Assembly (NCBI GenBank): GCA_023391895.1
Contig: JAEWAC010000382.1
Span: 1-34,456 of the forward strand
Direction of reading: 5' to 3'
Source of the DNA: Bacteroidota bacterium
GTDB taxonomy: Bacteria > Bacteroidota > Bacteroidia > Chitinophagales > Chitinophagaceae
DNA length: 34,456 nucleotides
This document shows positions 18,136 to 25,808 of this stretch, in pieces. The position numbers and the translations under genes were made by a program. Positions within the stretch are counted from its first letter, which is position 1. Each line of letters begins with the position of its first letter. The notes beneath the pieces were generated by a model. That model was given only the letters and a program-made list of their open reading frames with translations. It had not been told where the DNA came from and ran no database searches.

Positions 18136-19713
18136 ATGAATAGACGAAAATTTTCTGAGTTAACCGGCATGGCACTACTTGGGACCATAATCTATCCTGA
18201 TCTCTCTTCTCTCAAAGGACAGATAAGTGGTAGCAAAACGTCAAAGTTTTCGCACCGCCTACCGAAGTCGGATGCGCATTATAAAGTCACTTCAGGCTAT
18301 GTGGAGGATACCCCAGTTGCTGAATACAGTTGGGCACCCGATAGTGTTTATGAAGAATTTCTAGATATTAAATTTGGTATACGTCTGCATTGGGGCTTAT
18401 ACTCCATTTATCATCAGCAAAATGAATCCTGGCCCTTCTTAGAAATGTCCTTTCGGGAAAGGCAAGCCTACCAGGAACTTTATAAATCATGGAACCCAGT
18501 AGGCTTTAATGCACAGGAATGGGTTCATTTTTTTGTTGAAAGTGGAGCAAAGATGTTTTCATTCACCTCCAAGCACCATGATGGGTTTTCCATGTTCGAT
18601 ACAAAAGCGAAGGTTACAAGACGAACGAACTGGGTAGCCAACGGAGGGCCATCCATTGAAAATTGCAACCTTTCCTACAGTATTATGGAAACCCCCTTTA
18701 AACGTGATGTAGTGAAAGAACTCTGTGAGGAGGCTCACAAACATGGAATGAAGGTCGATTTGTATTTTTCACATCCAGACTGGTATGATGCTGATTTCAG
18801 ACCCTATAATTATCATCCTTTGCAAGTCCCCAGTTCGGATAAACTAGCGGTTACCGGAAAAGAACTGAAACCCGAAATGAGCCATCCGGAAAAGCGATTT
18901 CCCAAATCTGGTGTCGTTATACAGCCCGACCCGACAGAGGATGAAGTTGCGCGTATGATGAAACGACATCGTAGGCAACTCGAAGAATTGATCACCCATT
19001 ATGGAAAACTCAATATGATTTGCCTGGACCAGTGGTTAGGTCCGACCGTATGGCCTCAATTAAGGGAGACGATGCTGCATCTGAGAAAACTGCGGCCGGA
19101 CATTATGTTCCGTGCACGCGGAATAGGAAATTACGGTGATTATTATACCCCTGAAGGTTTTGTGCCCGGGAGCAAGGAAAATTCTGATACCCCCTGGTTT
19201 GTTATTTATCCCCTGGGCGGTTCGTTTTCTTATGAAGCAGATGGTACCCAATATAAAGGTTCAAGATGGATCGTAAGAAACCTAATTGATGCTACAGCCA
19301 AGGGGGGAAATTTTATGGTAGGAATTGGTCCGGACGGGAATGGTCAATTTCATAGTAAAGCGGTAGAACAACTGAAACAAACAGGGGCCTGGCTCAAGAT
19401 CAATGGCGAAGGTATCTACGCAACACGTCCAAGGGAAGGAGATCTCTGGAAAGAAGGAGATAATATCCGGTTCACCAGATCAAAAGATAAAAAAACCATC
19501 TATGCATTTGCGTTTGACTGGCCAGAAGATAAACTGGTATTGCAATCAGTGAAGCCAAGAGCGAATGCTAAAATTTTTTTATTGGGGATAGAGACACCGC
19601 TTAAGTGGGGATACGAGACTTTTGATAGACTAGTGATTCACTTGCCTGTCGATCTTAAGAAACGGCTTCCGGAGTCAGCACAATTGGCGTACGGCATTAA
19701 GATAGAAGTGTAA
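18136..19713 (+). CDS. GH29-like exo-glycosidase (alpha-L-fucosidase family), Tat-type signal
   Basis: The 525-residue protein opens with N-R-R-K-F then a hydrophobic stretch, a twin-arginine-like signal. The GH29 landmarks are F-G-I-R-L-H-W-G-L-Y-S (about 78-88), K-H-H-D-G-F-S-M-F-D (about 145-154), Y-F-S-H-P-D-W-Y-D (about 211-219) and M-I-C-L-D-Q-W with Asp298, where the family nucleophile lies. G-G-N-F-M-V-G-I-G-P-D-G-N-G and N-G-E-G-I-Y-A-T-R-P follow, leading into the C-terminal beta domain. Where classic fucosidases have G-E-W-Y after the H-W-G strand, this protein has E-S-W-P-F-L, so it is a divergent branch. It should cleave a terminal alpha-linked L-fucose-like sugar in the periplasm after SusCD uptake, but the neighbouring galactonate genes do not fit fucose, so the true substrate is open. 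A paralogue lies at 25809. Confidence 0.85.
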   Translation: MNRRKFSELTGMALLGTIIYPDLSSLKGQISGSKTSKFSHRLPKSDAHYKVTSGYVEDTPVAEYSWAPDSVYEEFLDIKFGIRLHWGLYSIYHQQNESWPFLEMSFRERQAYQELYKSWNPVGFNAQEWVHFFVESGAKMFSFTSKHHDGFSMFDTKAKVTRRTNWVANGGPSIENCNLSYSIMETPFKRDVVKELCEEAHKHGMKVDLYFSHPDWYDADFRPYNYHPLQVPSSDKLAVTGKELKPEMSHPEKRFPKSGVVIQPDPTEDEVARMMKRHRRQLEELITHYGKLNMICLDQWLGPTVWPQLRETMLHLRKLRPDIMFRARGIGNYGDYYTPEGFVPGSKENSDTPWFVIYPLGGSFSYEADGTQYKGSRWIVRNLIDATAKGGNFMVGIGPDGNGQFHSKAVEQLKQTGAWLKINGEGIYATRPREGDLWKEGDNIRFTRSKDKKTIYAFAFDWPEDKLVLQSVKPRANAKIFLLGIETPLKWGYETFDRLVIHLPVDLKKRLPESAQLAYGIKIEV

Positions 19714-19734
19714 TGTAAAATTAATGAATTAAAA

Positions 19735-21042
19735 ATGCACCGGATAAAAGATAGTACTTCACATAAATCACGCATGCGTTGGATAATGTTGTCCTTTGCA
19801 TTTATTGCAACCGTCCTGAATTATATTGACCGTTTAGCATTCAATTACTTAAGCACTGAAGGAGAACTTAGAAAATTGATTCCGGATGATGTTTTTGGAT
19901 ATATCGGTACCGCTTTTTTTATAGGCTATCTCGTTTCCAACCTCCTGTCCGGCTATGTCATTGATAAACTCGGCACCCGATTGGGGTATTCCTTATGTAT
20001 GGCCTTTTGGACCACTGCCTCTCTTTTACAGGCATTCGCAACCTTGCCCTTTCACTTCGGGATATTTCGGGCTTTGTTAGGTATTGGTGAAGCCGGTAAT
20101 TGGCCTGCAGCCATAAAATTAACCAGTGAGTGGTTTCCTCCGGAAGAACGCTCTACCGCTACTGGCATATTTAATAGCGGAGCGGCAGCAGGCGCAATCA
20201 TTACGCCTCCACTTATTGCTTGGTTAGGAAGTGCATACGGATGGCAATTTGCCTTTATTTCAGTCGCAGTACTGGGTTATATCCTGCTTGCCGCTTTTTG
20301 GTTTACTTATTATACGCCGGCCCATTCCCTTAAGGAATCAAAAGCAAGGGTGATTCCTCCGATGAGACTGATAAAAACTCGATTTGTATCCTGGTTTACC
20401 CTTTCCAAAATGTTCATGGATCCCATTTGGTATTTCATTACTTTTTGGATCGGCAGATACCTCAGTGATGTACATGGCTGGGGATTGGAAAAAATCGGCT
20501 GGTTTGTAGTACTTCCGTTTATCGTTGCCGATATTGGGAATATTCTTGGGGGCCTATTTACGCAATATATTATCAAAAGAGGTACGCCGGTTCCTAAAGC
20601 GAGGAAAATCGCTGTTGGAATTTTTGGTGCTCTTATGGCGTTTTCGCTCATCTTGGGCCCCTTTGTCATAACCTCTCCAATATCGGCTCTCATCATTCTT
20701 AGTCTGGCAGGATTTGGTTATGCTGCGTACACGTCCAACACAATGGCCTTTCCTGGCGATGTAGTTCCCCAAAGTGCCACAGCCTCTGTATGGGGCATTG
20801 CCAGTGTAGGGGCAGGTTTGGGAGGCGTGCTTTTTCAATCACTTTCGGGAATCTCCGTAAAAAATCTTTCGGCTGCTTATAACTATGCCACCGCATATAA
20901 TGCCGTGTTTATCGGCTATGGCATCATAGCGTTAATTGGCCTATGTATCGTTTTATTTTTTATGGGTCCTTTGGTAAAAAACGAACTGTTATTCAAATAT
21001 GTCAGCGTAGAATCCAATACAAAATCGGTAACATATAGTTGA
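19735..21042 (+). CDS. MFS transporter, anion:cation symporter type (hexuronate/galactonate-like)
   Basis: The 435-residue protein has about 12 hydrophobic segments. The N-terminal motifs are those of the ACS family (ExuT, DgoT): N-Y-I-D-R in TM1 (about 29-33), a G-x-x-x-D-K-x-G-x-R loop between TM2 and TM3, then R-A-L-L-G-I-G-E-A-G-N-W-P-A with S-E-W-F-P-P-E-E-R-S-T-A-T-G-I and a further F-N-S-G. These proteins take up sugar acids with protons across the inner membrane. It lies 21 bp after the first GH29 gene and 7 bp before the mutarotase-like gene, in one operon. Upstream of DgoD/K/A it is a good candidate for galactonate or a related sugar acid; family knowledge alone does not fix the substrate. 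Confidence 0.88.
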   Translation: MHRIKDSTSHKSRMRWIMLSFAFIATVLNYIDRLAFNYLSTEGELRKLIPDDVFGYIGTAFFIGYLVSNLLSGYVIDKLGTRLGYSLCMAFWTTASLLQAFATLPFHFGIFRALLGIGEAGNWPAAIKLTSEWFPPEERSTATGIFNSGAAAGAIITPPLIAWLGSAYGWQFAFISVAVLGYILLAAFWFTYYTPAHSLKESKARVIPPMRLIKTRFVSWFTLSKMFMDPIWYFITFWIGRYLSDVHGWGLEKIGWFVVLPFIVADIGNILGGLFTQYIIKRGTPVPKARKIAVGIFGALMAFSLILGPFVITSPISALIILSLAGFGYAAYTSNTMAFPGDVVPQSATASVWGIASVGAGLGGVLFQSLSGISVKNLSAAYNYATAYNAVFIGYGIIALIGLCIVLFFMGPLVKNELLFKYVSVESNTKSVTYS

Positions 21043-21049
21043 TTGCGTC

Positions 21050-21469
21050 ATGTTAAAAATCAAACTCCTGCATCCTGATATTCTTTCCGTATTAGCCAGT
21101 AACGGACACGGTGCAAAAGTGCTGATAGCAGATAGTAATTATCCGTTTATCACCGGTACATCCCCTGCTTGTAAAAGGGTGTTTTTGAACTTGTCTCCTG
21201 GTCTGTTAACCGTCACAGATGTTTTAAAGGTTGTCAAAGATTATATTCCTATTGAAGCCGGCATTGTGATGGTTCCACCAGGCGGGGATTCACAACCGAT
21301 TCACAATGAATTTGCGGAACTGTTAGGCTCGCAAGTGAAACTCACTGCTGAAAAAAGGTTCGATTTCTATCGCGAAGTCAAATCTGAGGAGACTTGCCTT
21401 GTCATTGCAACCGGGGAGACCCGAAGATTTGCAAACATTTTACTGGTTATAGGGAGCATTAAACCTTAG
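21050..21469 (+). CDS. RbsD/FucU-family sugar mutarotase
   Basis: At 139 residues it matches the usual RbsD/FucU length. The N-terminal segment H-P-D-I-L-S-V-L-A-S-N-G-H-G-A-K (about 8-23) carries the conserved His20, and Asp28 follows in A-D-S-N-Y-P. The C-terminal signature I-A-T-G-E-T-R-R-F-A-N-I-L-L (119-132) is present, except that the family Tyr before A/G-N-I is Phe127. These cytoplasmic ring proteins speed the conversion of anomers or pyranose/furanose forms of ribose or fucose. It starts 7 bp after the transporter, so it probably prepares a freshly imported or released sugar for the dehydrogenase. FucU versus RbsD cannot be decided by eye; no fucose isomerase, kinase or aldolase genes are present. 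Confidence 0.82.
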   Translation: MLKIKLLHPDILSVLASNGHGAKVLIADSNYPFITGTSPACKRVFLNLSPGLLTVTDVLKVVKDYIPIEAGIVMVPPGGDSQPIHNEFAELLGSQVKLTAEKRFDFYREVKSEETCLVIATGETRRFANILLVIGSIKP

Positions 21470-21892
21470 CTCATTTTAGGCTTAATCGAATAAACAACAT
21501 AAAACATCGAGAACCAACCTTCGGTGAATTTCGTATAAGAGGAGCCATGTTAAAATCTATGAGAACTAAGATAATATATAGTATGAATAGCTAACCTAAA
21601 AAAGCGTTCTTGCATGCATACTCGATTAACACGATCAATCAGATATATAATTTGAAGAGGTGGAATAATAAAGGCTGTCCTTTGCGGAAAGCTTCTTTGC
21701 TTCCTTAAGGAGGTAGTGACAGCGGCCTTAAATAGATAATGCAATGCCGAGTGAAAAAAAACTTTATCCACTTAAAGGATGTTTTTTCATTACTTAAAAA
21801 AACAGGCAGTAAAAAGTGCTGGACACGAAGCAGCCTTTTATTTGTGCAGCATCATTCATGTACCTATAGTAAAAACAGGCTTAAAATTTTTT
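21470..21892 (+). other. Intergenic region between mutarotase and SDR genes
   Basis: It contains copy C of the dispersed repeat (21547-21614) and the 10-bp palindrome TCCTTAAGGA near 21702-21711. Open frames reaching into it (from 21779 and 21739) extend the SDR or run in another frame without recognisable sequence, so I treat it as non-coding. A promoter for the SDR-dgoDKA unit is expected here. Confidence 0.5.
21547..21614 (+). repeat. Dispersed 68-bp repeat, copy C (before SDR-dgo operon)
   Basis: It begins ATGTTAAAATCTATGAG, contains ATAATATATAGTA and ends TTCTTGCA. By hand count 52 of 68 positions match copy B without gaps. Same orientation as copies A and B. It ends 279 bp before the preferred SDR start. 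Confidence 0.75.
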
Positions 21893-22636
21893 ATGAATTT
21901 AGTGAACAAAATCGCAATCATTACGGGTGGAACACAAGGCTTAGGAGCAGAAACCGCTATTAAGCTGGTGAAAGAAGGTGCCAGTGTAAGTCTGGTTGCC
22001 AGGAATATTAACAACACAGCTATTAAGCAAAAGATAGAGGCTTTAGGGGGGCAATGTTTGCTCCTGTCAGCTGACGTAAGTAAGGAAGAAGACTGTAAAA
22101 GAGTCATTGATCAGACTTATGATCATTTTGGAGACATCGATATACTGGTCCACAGTGCAGGGGCATCAGCACCCGGCAGTCTTTTAAATGGTGCAAAGGA
22201 TGTTTGGTTCCGTGCCTTCGATGTTCATGTGCATGCTGTCTTTCATCTTTGCACCGGTGTTGTTCCTCATATGAAAAAGAAAAAAGAAGGAGCGATTATC
22301 TTAATATCATCCGCAGCAGGAATGCGCGGTGTGAAAAACGCCCTTGCATATGCAGTTGTGAAAGGCGCCTTGCCTCAATTTGCCAGAGCGTTAGCCTTTG
22401 AGCTTTCAGAACATAATATTCGGGTAAACTGTATTTCTCCAGGTATTATACGTACCCGGTTTCAGGATTATCTTTCTCCAGAACAAGTCAAAAACAATAT
22501 CGAAAACCGGATTCCTTTACATAGAGAAGGTACTCCTGAAGATGTCGCGGATGCTATATGCATGTTGGTAAAAAATAATTTCATCACGGGAGAAAATTTG
22601 GTAATAGACGGTGGTATGACCATGAGAATTGTTTGA
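21893..22636 (+). CDS. Short-chain dehydrogenase/reductase (possible aldose 1-dehydrogenase)
   Basis: From ATG 21893 the protein is 248 residues, the classical SDR length. An upstream in-frame ATG (21779) adds 38 residues that precede the Rossmann fold and match nothing. Motifs: T-G-G-T-Q-G-L-G (11-18) for NAD(P) binding, H-S-A-G (87-90, in place of N-N-A-G), catalytic Ser140, Tyr153 and Lys157 (Y-A-V-V-K), and V-N-C-I-S-P-G (178-184). The C-terminus ends with the usual V-I-D-G-G. It overlaps the frame of dgoD and opens the galactonate operon. Oxidation of galactose or a related sugar at C1 to the lactone is a reasonable guess from context; a keto-acid reductase role cannot be excluded. Confidence 0.85.
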   Translation: MNLVNKIAIITGGTQGLGAETAIKLVKEGASVSLVARNINNTAIKQKIEALGGQCLLLSADVSKEEDCKRVIDQTYDHFGDIDILVHSAGASAPGSLLNGAKDVWFRAFDVHVHAVFHLCTGVVPHMKKKKEGAIILISSAAGMRGVKNALAYAVVKGALPQFARALAFELSEHNIRVNCISPGIIRTRFQDYLSPEQVKNNIENRIPLHREGTPEDVADAICMLVKNNFITGENLVIDGGMTMRIV

Positions 22637-22650
22637 TAATAAAGACGAAG

Positions 22651-23799
22651 ATGAAAATAGAAAGTATAGAATTATTTAAAGTACCACCAAGATGGCTGTT
22701 TTTAAAGATAACCACAGAAAATGGCCTGGAAGGATGGGGGGAACCCGTTGTCGAAGGCAGAGCGGATACCGTAAAGGCTGCCGTTGAAGAGATGGCTAAC
22801 TACCTTATTGGTAGGGATGCGCGATTCATCGAAGATATCTGGCAAATGCTTTACCGGGGAGGGTTTTATCGGGGCGGACCCATCTTGATGAGTGCTATTT
22901 CTGGTATTGACCAAGCCTTATGGGATATCAAAGGCAAGGCCTTAAATGTGCCCGTGTATGAACTTTTAGGAGGTGCGGTACGCAATAAAATGAAAATTTA
23001 TGGTTGGATTGGCGGCGACAAGCCGGCTAACCTGGTGGAAGAGGCAAAGAGGCGTTTACAGCAAGGATTTGCAGCCGTAAAGATGAATGCCTGCTCAGAA
23101 ATGGAATGGATCGATACGCCAAAAAAGATCCAAGACGCCGTATCCTGCATTACATCGGTAAGAGAGGCCATTGGATATAATGTGGGTTTGGGTATTGATT
23201 TTCACGGCAGGGTTCATAAAGGAATGGCAAAAGGATTTATGCGTGACCTGGAATGCCTGAAACCTATGTTTATTGAAGAGCCCGTACTGTCTGAAAACAA
23301 GGAAGCATTTTCGGTACTTGGACAATATACCAGTATTCCTATCGCTACCGGGGAGCGGCTGTATTCCCGTTGGGATTATAAATCTCTTTTTGAACAAGGT
23401 GCGGTCGATATTATCCAGCCAGATCTTAGTCATGCAGGAGGTATTTCTGAGGTGAGAAGGATCGCTGCAATGGCAGAAGCGTATGACGTAGCTCTTGCAC
23501 CGCACTGTCCCTTGGGTCCAATTTCGTTTGCATCGGCATTACAGATTGACTTTAGCTGTATCAATGCGGTCATACAGGAAACCAGCATGGGAATACATTA
23601 TAATGAGGACGCTGATGTACTCGACTATATTGAAAATCCCGAAGTGTTTAATATAAAAGAAGGATATATAGATCGACCGAAGCTGCCTGGCTTAGGCATT
23701 ATAATAAATGAAACAAAGGTGAGGAAAATGGCAAAGCAGGGACACAATTGGAAAAATCCAGTTTGGAGGAATGAAGATGGTAGCCTCACGGAATGGTAG
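22651..23799 (+). CDS. dgoD: D-galactonate dehydratase (enolase superfamily)
   Basis: From ATG 22651 the protein is 382 residues, the length I recall for E. coli DgoD; the frame is open six codons further to 22633, overlapping the SDR stop. N-terminal P-P-R-W-L-F-L-K-I, F-Y-R-G-G-P-I-L-M-S-A-I and I-D-Q-A-L-W-D-I-K-G-K match that enzyme closely. The active-site residues fall at the DgoD numbers: Asp183 and His185 in G-I-D-F-H-G-R-V, Glu209 in F-I-E-E-P-V-L, Glu235 in G-E-R and His285 in A-P-H-C-P-L-G-P. The end reads W-R-N-E-D-G-S-L-T-E-W. It dehydrates D-galactonate to 2-keto-3-deoxy-D-galactonate with Mg2+ in the cytoplasm. The next two genes are the kinase and aldolase of the same route. 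Confidence 0.93.
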   Translation: MKIESIELFKVPPRWLFLKITTENGLEGWGEPVVEGRADTVKAAVEEMANYLIGRDARFIEDIWQMLYRGGFYRGGPILMSAISGIDQALWDIKGKALNVPVYELLGGAVRNKMKIYGWIGGDKPANLVEEAKRRLQQGFAAVKMNACSEMEWIDTPKKIQDAVSCITSVREAIGYNVGLGIDFHGRVHKGMAKGFMRDLECLKPMFIEEPVLSENKEAFSVLGQYTSIPIATGERLYSRWDYKSLFEQGAVDIIQPDLSHAGGISEVRRIAAMAEAYDVALAPHCPLGPISFASALQIDFSCINAVIQETSMGIHYNEDADVLDYIENPEVFNIKEGYIDRPKLPGLGIIINETKVRKMAKQGHNWKNPVWRNEDGSLTEW

Positions 23800-23828
23800 A
23801 TCTGTAATTGCAAATACTTAAGTTGTTT

Positions 23829-24839
23829 ATGAAAGATTTCATGTTAAGTTGTGATTGGGGCACCTCCACTTTTCGCTTATGCTTAGTCCATACAGGCAAT
23901 GGTCAGCTGAGCGGGCAAATTGTTACAGACAAAGGAATTGCTGCCACATACAATAATTGGAAGGCTGGCTTTGAACAACATGGAATGAGTCAAAGAAAAT
24001 ATTTCTTAAGCCAGTTACAGGAAGCGATTGCTCTGTTGTCTGAAAAGTGTGCTATCTCTTTGAAAGCACTACCTGTAATTGTCTCGGGCATGGCCTGCTC
24101 CTCTATTGGCATCAAGGAACTTCCTTATGCACCAGTTCCTTTTTTAGTTGATGGAAGTGATGCCGTAGTTCAACTCCTGGCCGAATCCAACGTGTTGTGC
24201 AATCAGGTGTGGCTAGTATCGGGGATCAGCAATACAAAAGATGTGATGAGGGGAGAGGAAACCCAAATGATAGGTCTGGCTAAATCTTATAAAAATTTGG
24301 CGAGTGAAAGGGGGGCCGTATGGGTCTTTCCAGGCACCCATAGTAAGCATCTTTTAGTTCAGCAGGAAAGAATAGTTGATTTTCGAACTTATATGACCGG
24401 TGATCTATTTAGTTTGCTGAGGCATCACAGTATATTGAAAGAAAGTGTTTCTGAGAAAGTAAATGATCCTGTACTAACAACCGATGATCGGAACGCCTTT
24501 CAGCAGGGCGTACAGCAGTCGGGCACCTCAGACTTATTGCATAATCTATTTTCTGTGCGAATTAACCAATTGTTTCAATACGTAAGAAAGGAACAGAATT
24601 TCTTCTATTTAAGTGGCTTGTTGATCGGATCAGAATTGATAAATCTTTTAAGCAAAGATATCAGATGCAGGGTATTGTGCTCCGGTGGGCGGTTAAGCCA
24701 TTTGTATCAACTGGCGTTCAAGGCTTTAGGCTTATGGGATCAAACTATAATCCTTCCGCCTGAACTGGTGGATCGTGCAGTCGTCGACGGACAGATTGAA
24801 ATATTCAAAAAACAATTGATAGAAATTATAAAAAAATGA
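23829..24839 (+). CDS. dgoK: 2-dehydro-3-deoxygalactonokinase
   Basis: From ATG 23829 the protein is 336 residues; an in-frame ATG at 23808 would add seven. The N-terminus C-D-W-G-T-S-T-F-R-L is the phosphate-1 type loop of the DgoK family. Other family features are V-S-G-M-A-C-S-S-I-G, V-S-G-I, G-E-E-T-Q-M-I-G-L, the P-G-T-H-S-K-H segment (about 169-175) and a C-terminal C-S-G-G-R-L-S. It phosphorylates 2-keto-3-deoxygalactonate at O6 with ATP. That requires a 6-hydroxyl, so 6-deoxy acids such as fuconate cannot be its substrate. Its last four bases overlap the start of the aldolase gene (ATGA), indicating translational coupling. Confidence 0.9.
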   Translation: MKDFMLSCDWGTSTFRLCLVHTGNGQLSGQIVTDKGIAATYNNWKAGFEQHGMSQRKYFLSQLQEAIALLSEKCAISLKALPVIVSGMACSSIGIKELPYAPVPFLVDGSDAVVQLLAESNVLCNQVWLVSGISNTKDVMRGEETQMIGLAKSYKNLASERGAVWVFPGTHSKHLLVQQERIVDFRTYMTGDLFSLLRHHSILKESVSEKVNDPVLTTDDRNAFQQGVQQSGTSDLLHNLFSVRINQLFQYVRKEQNFFYLSGLLIGSELINLLSKDIRCRVLCSGGRLSHLYQLAFKALGLWDQTIILPPELVDRAVVDGQIEIFKKQLIEIIKK

Positions 24840-25516
24840 AAGAAACTTTTTTCAGCTGGGAACGGTTTTCTTTAATGCCGATTGTTGGAATCATCAGGAA
24901 TTTATCGCTTGATGAAGTGATTCAGGTGGCCCCGTTGTATGAATGTGCCGGATTAACCACTCTGGAAATAACAATGAATACGCCAAATGCAGAGGATATG
25001 ATTACTTATCTTAGAAAAAAGCATTCCGGCAATTTAAATATAGGTGCGGGTACGGTTTGCACGGAGAGCGAGCTGGATCTGGCGTTGAAATCAGGAGCCC
25101 AATTCATTGTTACACCAGTAATAAATGAACCGGTGATACGTAGTTGCATCGCAAAGAAAATTCCTGTTTTTCCAGGTGCTTTTACGCCCTCGGAAATATA
25201 CAATGCCTGGCGTCTGGGAGCAGATATGATAAAAGTTTTTCCGGCTACTTCACTGGGTCCTGACTATATCCGGGACCTAAAAGGGCCCCTTAGTCAAATA
25301 AAGCTGTTGCCGACCGGAGGAGTGAATCTTGATAACAGCCTCCATTTCCTGGACGCCGGAGCAACAGGCTTGGGATTAGGGAACCAGCTGTTTGTAAAAA
25401 GCTTTATCAGGCAAAAAAACTGGAAGGTGCTTTTAGCTCACTTTTCTGCTTTTGTAGCTAAAGTCAGGGAGTTTAAAAACTCTAAAGCCATTGATGTTAG
25501 CGACGCGTCAATATGA
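24836..25516 (+). CDS. dgoA: 2-dehydro-3-deoxy-6-phosphogalactonate aldolase (KDPG aldolase family)
   Basis: The 226-residue TIM barrel is of the Eda/DgoA family. Visible features: P-I-V-G-I-I-R (15-21), L-E-I-T-M-N with Glu44 as the general base position, G-A-G-T-V (70-74), I-V-T-P (91-94), F-P-G-A-F-T-P-S-E (112-120) and I-K-V-F-P-A with Lys133 as the Schiff-base lysine. L-P-T-G-G-V is part of the phosphate site. It splits KDPGal into pyruvate and glyceraldehyde 3-phosphate. It is coupled to dgoK by a 4-bp overlap and ends the operon. An Eda-like role on KDPG is possible from sequence alone; the DgoD/DgoK neighbours favour the galactonate version. Confidence 0.9.
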   Translation: MKETFFSWERFSLMPIVGIIRNLSLDEVIQVAPLYECAGLTTLEITMNTPNAEDMITYLRKKHSGNLNIGAGTVCTESELDLALKSGAQFIVTPVINEPVIRSCIAKKIPVFPGAFTPSEIYNAWRLGADMIKVFPATSLGPDYIRDLKGPLSQIKLLPTGGVNLDNSLHFLDAGATGLGLGNQLFVKSFIRQKNWKVLLAHFSAFVAKVREFKNSKAIDVSDASI

Positions 25517-25808
25517 TTTCAGCCTTATTAGTAATAATAAAGTGCCAGGTGGTAGACCGAGTGGAAGAGCATCATTTTGCAAGCAGGGAGAGGGTTTTGA
25601 AATAATGTAAATGGATATAGGCACCAACTAACATGATACCATTATTGGAAAACTGGGTGAGGCATAAGAGAAGGGGCGAACAAATAGTGGGAAAGAGATG
25701 ATAAAAACTAGCATAGATTAGAAGCCTTTGTAAAATGAGGCCTTGTTTTATGGATCAAGTTTTTTATTTTAAATACTGTTTTCAAGTACCTCTAAAAGTG
25801 GATTATAA
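25517..25808 (+). other. Intergenic region before second GH29 gene
   Basis: No gene is seen. The stretch ATGATAAAAACTAGCATAGA near 25698-25717 resembles the middle of the 68-bp dispersed repeat (about 12 of 16 bases around the ATAAAAACTA core, then weaker), so it may be a fourth, decayed copy. The promoter of the GH29 gene is probably here but I could not place it. Confidence 0.35.

Noticed and set aside
21779..21892. 38-residue N-terminal extension of the first SDR
   Set aside because: The classical SDR fold begins right after ATG 21893; the extension matches nothing and would be unusual for the family.
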